Part shown: positions 61,464 to 64,000 of the stretch, in pieces
Layout: the number at the start of each line of letters is the position of its first letter
How positions within the stretch are numbered: the stretch's first letter is position 1
Assembly: GCA_038319025.1 (NCBI GenBank)
Contig: JBBQCW010000003.1
Span: 124,001 to 188,000 of the forward strand
Direction of reading: 5' to 3'
DNA length: 64,000 nt
Source of the DNA: JBBQCW01 sp038319025
Lineage (GTDB): Bacteria > Actinomycetota > Thermoleophilia > Solirubrobacterales > Solirubrobacteraceae
Made by a program: the position numbers and the translations under genes
Notes under the pieces: model-generated
The model's database searches: none
Told to the model about the DNA's origin: nothing
Seen by the model: the letters and a program-made list of their open reading frames with translations, nothing else

Positions 61464-63371
61464 CTAGCGGCCCAGGGTGATGCTCCGGCCGGCCGTTGAG
61501 GGGACCCAGTTCGCCACGGCGGATGTGGCGGTCAAGGTCACCGGCACCGTTGTGCGCGAGCGGCCCAACGCGCGCGCTGCCCGGCGCGCCAACCGCAGCC
61601 GGACGGTCGCGGCGCCGGACGCGCCGACCGGCGTCGCGGCCGTCGCCAGTGTGAGTACCTTCGCCCCCTTGGTCACAGTCAGCCGCAACCGTCGGGCGGT
61701 CGCGGCGGGAACGGTCGCGACGACCGTGCAAAGCCCCGCGCTCGGCAGCGCACAGCGGGCGGCCAGTTGGTGCCGGCGCGCAACGGTCCGCAGCTTCTGC
61801 TTGGGCGCAGAAAGCTTGGGGACGGCTGGGATGGCCCCGCACGCGGCGGCGGCGGCCAGCGGCTCGGTGACGAAGGCGTAGGAGGCCGGAGGCAGGGTGA
61901 CTGCACCACCGACGACCGGCACGGGGGTGAGCGCTGGAATCGACCCGTCGGCCCCCGCGACCAGGACCTGCCCGTTGAGCGCGACGTCGGTGCCGGCCAG
62001 ATCGCCGGTGACCACGTAAGCCGAAGCGCCGGAGGCGCCGGTTCCGCTGATCGTGAGCGTCTGCGGGGCCGTTCGGCTCGTGTTCAGCGCTACGGCGGTC
62101 ACGCCACCGGTGCTCCCCGGCGTGCACTGGGCGTATGTGCGCAAGGTCGGGGGAGGTGCCGTGACCGCGGGGGTGAGCACCGTCGTCCCCATCAGCTTCT
62201 TCCACAGGACGGCAGCCCAATAATCGGGGCGCGGCGTGAGCGTCGCGTTGTCGATCAGCGAATAGGGCTGCGACGGCGGCCCGGCCAGCGTCCACCGGAT
62301 AGCCACCTGGACTCCGCCGCGAGCCAGCGTGCCCAGGAAACTCAGGTAGTAAAAGCTGGCCGCGAACCGGTCGGAGTACCCGACCACACCGCCGCACGCC
62401 ACGCTGCTGGCCTCGTCGACCCATAGCGGTTTCCCGGGGTCGTCTTGGTTGCGCAGCGACGTCATCGTGGCGAGCGGGCCACCCGGGCGGTCCAGGAACT
62501 CCGCGCTCAGTGGATCGTCGGGCAGCGTGGGGGTCAGTGGCGCCGCGCATGTGCTCGCGAAGGCGGGGTAGCTGTGGTAGCTCACGGCGTCGTAGGCACC
62601 ACTCAGCAGCCCCATGATGTCCGTGGTGTCGGGGCCTAGCGTGGCCCCGTTCAGCGGCTTCTCGGCGCCCGTGCTGAAAAACGATCCCGGGCCGATCACC
62701 TTGGCGGCGGGCAGAATCTGCCGGCTGATTGCGGCGAACGCCTGCTCGTCGGTGGCGTACTGCTGCGCGTCGTACGTGCTCGGCAGCCCCGAGCCGTAGT
62801 AGGTGATGTTGGGCTCGTTGCCAAAGCTCGTGGCGACGATCGGAAAGCCATGGTCGGCGGAGTACTGCAGCAGGGCGCGGCCGGCCGTCGGGTCCCAGGT
62901 GCCGTCGGCGGCGCGCGGGCCCGGTCCGCCGTTGACGCCCGCCACCACGCCGAGCCCGAGGTCTTGGGCGAATGCGTTGGCGCGGTCCCATTCGTCGCGG
63001 GTGATGCCGTAGAGATAGCCGGTCGGGATCGTGGGTGGGTCCGCGCCGCTCAGGTCCACGTAGGTCTGATCGATCTTGGTGCCGCTGAAGCGGATGTACG
63101 CCGGAGATAGCGGCCGCGTCAGATTGCGAAGCGCCGGCCGCGTGAAGTCGAACGGCTGGCCGCCGTTGCGCGTCAGCAACTGGGACGCGTCGATGCCGAA
63201 GGAGAGAAAGTCAGGGCTGACGGTGGCCGCCTGGGTGCTGGCGGAAGCGTCCAGGACAGGTGTTCCGGAGGGCGCAATGGCCCCGGCCCCGGCAGATGGG
63301 CCTGCGCCGGCCAGGGCGGCGAGCACGACGGGAACGAGGACCCCGTACGAGTGAAGGCGGCGGGTGGACAC
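61464..63371 (-). CDS. Secreted GH79-like (heparanase/beta-glucuronidase-type) glycosidase
   Basis: A 635-residue exported protein. The signal peptide is YGVLVPVVLAALAGAGPSAGA. A TIM-barrel follows with SFGNEPNITYYG, carrying the likely acid/base Glu in NEP, and KPLWVDEASSVAC, carrying the likely nucleophile Glu; a beta domain comes next. A final ~100-residue domain (ARCALPSAGLC to AGRSITLGR) resembles the C-terminus of the giant protein at 18-23 kb. GTG 63371 has TACGGT (63383-63378) 6 nt upstream (leaderless). Confidence 0.8.
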   Translation of the reverse strand: MSTRRLHSYGVLVPVVLAALAGAGPSAGAGAIAPSGTPVLDASASTQAATVSPDFLSFGIDASQLLTRNGGQPFDFTRPALRNLTRPLSPAYIRFSGTKIDQTYVDLSGADPPTIPTGYLYGITRDEWDRANAFAQDLGLGVVAGVNGGPGPRAADGTWDPTAGRALLQYSADHGFPIVATSFGNEPNITYYGSGLPSTYDAQQYATDEQAFAAISRQILPAAKVIGPGSFFSTGAEKPLNGATLGPDTTDIMGLLSGAYDAVSYHSYPAFASTCAAPLTPTLPDDPLSAEFLDRPGGPLATMTSLRNQDDPGKPLWVDEASSVACGGVVGYSDRFAASFYYLSFLGTLARGGVQVAIRWTLAGPPSQPYSLIDNATLTPRPDYWAAVLWKKLMGTTVLTPAVTAPPPTLRTYAQCTPGSTGGVTAVALNTSRTAPQTLTISGTGASGASAYVVTGDLAGTDVALNGQVLVAGADGSIPALTPVPVVGGAVTLPPASYAFVTEPLAAAAACGAIPAVPKLSAPKQKLRTVARRHQLAARCALPSAGLCTVVATVPAATARRLRLTVTKGAKVLTLATAATPVGASGAATVRLRLARRAARALGRSRTTVPVTLTATSAVANWVPSTAGRSITLGR

Positions 63372-63485
63372 GTCGCGACCGTACCGACCTTGCTTGCGCC
63401 CATGCGGAGCCTGCGCCGGCGCGCGTACGCCGCGGAGGCAGATCGCGCCTCGCCGGGAGCGCGTGCGCGGGCTATCGTGGACGAC

Positions 63486-64000
63486 ATGAGCGCCACCACC
63501 ACCACCGCCGAGATCGACCGTCAGCGCATCGCGGAGCTGACCGCCCGCGAGGAAGTCCGCCTGAACGACCGCACCACCGCCAGTCGGGCGATGTACGAAC
63601 GTGCCGACACTGTGTTGAGCGGCGGCGTCGCCTCCTCGTATCAGCTGCGGGACCCGTGGCCGATCTACCTGGAGCGGGGAGACGGGCCGCTCGTCTGGGA
63701 TGTCGACGGCAACCAGTACTACGACTTCCACAACGGCTTCGGCTCGATGGTGCAGGGCCACGCTCATCCTGTGATCGGCCGGGCGGTGCAGGAGCGCTAC
63801 GGCCTGGGTACTCACTTCGCCGCGCCCACCGAAGATTCGATCGCTGTAGCCACGGAGCTTCAGACCCGCTGGGGGCTGCCCAAGTGGCGGTACACCAACT
63901 CGGGTTCGGAGGCGACGATGGATGCGATCCGCATCGCCCGCGCCCATACCGGCCGCGACACGATCATGAAGATCTTCGGCTCCTACCACGGCCATCACGA
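63486..64000 (+). CDS. Class III (GSA-type) aminotransferase, 3' end beyond window
   Basis: The first 171 residues of a PLP aminotransferase close to glutamate-1-semialdehyde aminomutase-like enzymes. LERGDGPLVWDVDGNQYYDF opens the fold, and YTNSGSEATMDAIRIARAHT binds the cofactor phosphate; the sequence ends at IFGSYHGHHD. TATCGT (63473-63478) ends 7 nt before the ATG (leaderless). The reading frame is open at the window edge. Substrates may be amines made by the neighbouring catabolic genes. Confidence 0.9.
   Translation, partial: MSATTTTAEIDRQRIAELTAREEVRLNDRTTASRAMYERADTVLSGGVASSYQLRDPWPIYLERGDGPLVWDVDGNQYYDFHNGFGSMVQGHAHPVIGRAVQERYGLGTHFAAPTEDSIAVATELQTRWGLPKWRYTNSGSEATMDAIRIARAHTGRDTIMKIFGSYHGHH

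Noticed and set aside
61411..62991. Minus-strand 526-codon frame overlapping the GH79-like gene
   Set aside because: It is out of frame with the glycosidase; the latter has a signal peptide, catalytic motifs and a promoter.

Overview
The window is GC-rich bacterial chromosome (about 70% GC by eye), densely coded on both strands, with no rRNA operon, insertion sequence, prophage or CRISPR array. Several features point to Actinomycetota, probably Thermoleophilia/Solirubrobacterales: three CGAAC-N4-GTTCG SOS boxes, an ImuB/DUF6504/DnaE2 mutasome, GTG starts, very frequent leaderless starts, and secreted proteins ending in an RC-x(n)-C beta domain. The class-level placement is inference.

Layout. 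1-4.9 kb: a TetR-sulfatase pair diverges from an aromatic-catabolism operon (FAD hydroxylase, ring-cleavage VOC dioxygenase, FAH hydrolase). 4.9-7.3 kb: tRNA-Gly(CCC), a secreted matrixin protease, a secreted SIMPL-like protein and a membrane protein. 7.4-10.6 kb: cytochrome c maturation genes ccmE, ccmF and a ccmI-like gene, then secG. 10.6-14.4 kb: maleylacetate-reductase-like gene, tldD and tldE in one operon. 14.4-18.2 kb: a small GNAT-like gene, a LysR regulator, a DUF3089 hydrolase, a Lys/Ala-repeat exported protein and a DUF4337 protein. 18.2-25.8 kb: a 1.8k-residue secreted repeat protein, an MFS transporter and an SDR. 25.9-28.1 kb: tRNA-Leu(GAG), lexA, a zinc-ribbon gene, a VapBC-like module and rnpB. 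28.1-41.7 kb: small zinc-finger, SCP2-like and membrane proteins, imuB-DUF6504, a LanC-like protein, a pilin-headed protein, an ArsR-SRPBCC pair, dnaE2, a membrane cytochrome c, and a cysteine-less AhpD-like protein with an HxlR regulator. 41.7-51.4 kb: glnA, an MMPL transporter, a YyaL-type protein, ridA-ilvA, a secreted SGNH hydrolase and a methyltransferase. 51.4-64 kb: an amine-catabolism region (aldehyde dehydrogenase-SDR, APC permease, glutamine-synthetase-like enzyme-GntR, kinase-like protein-dimethylglycine/sarcosine oxidase, class III aminotransferase) interrupted by a secreted GH79-like glycosidase.

How the genes work together. lexA, imuB and dnaE2 each carry an SOS box, and imuB and dnaE2 share an identical 17-mer at their start codons, so they look like one DNA-damage regulon. 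ccmEF supports c-type cytochromes, one of which is encoded at 39.8 kb. RidA removes the reactive enamine/imine made by the adjacent threonine deaminase. The sulfatase and ring-cleavage genes may form an aryl-sulfate utilisation unit.

The strongest signal not explained by single features is promoter architecture. At least 21 genes, plus rnpB, have a TAnnnT -10 element ending 6-8 nt before the start codon (or RNA 5' end), which implies that leaderless mRNAs are the norm here and settles several start codons.
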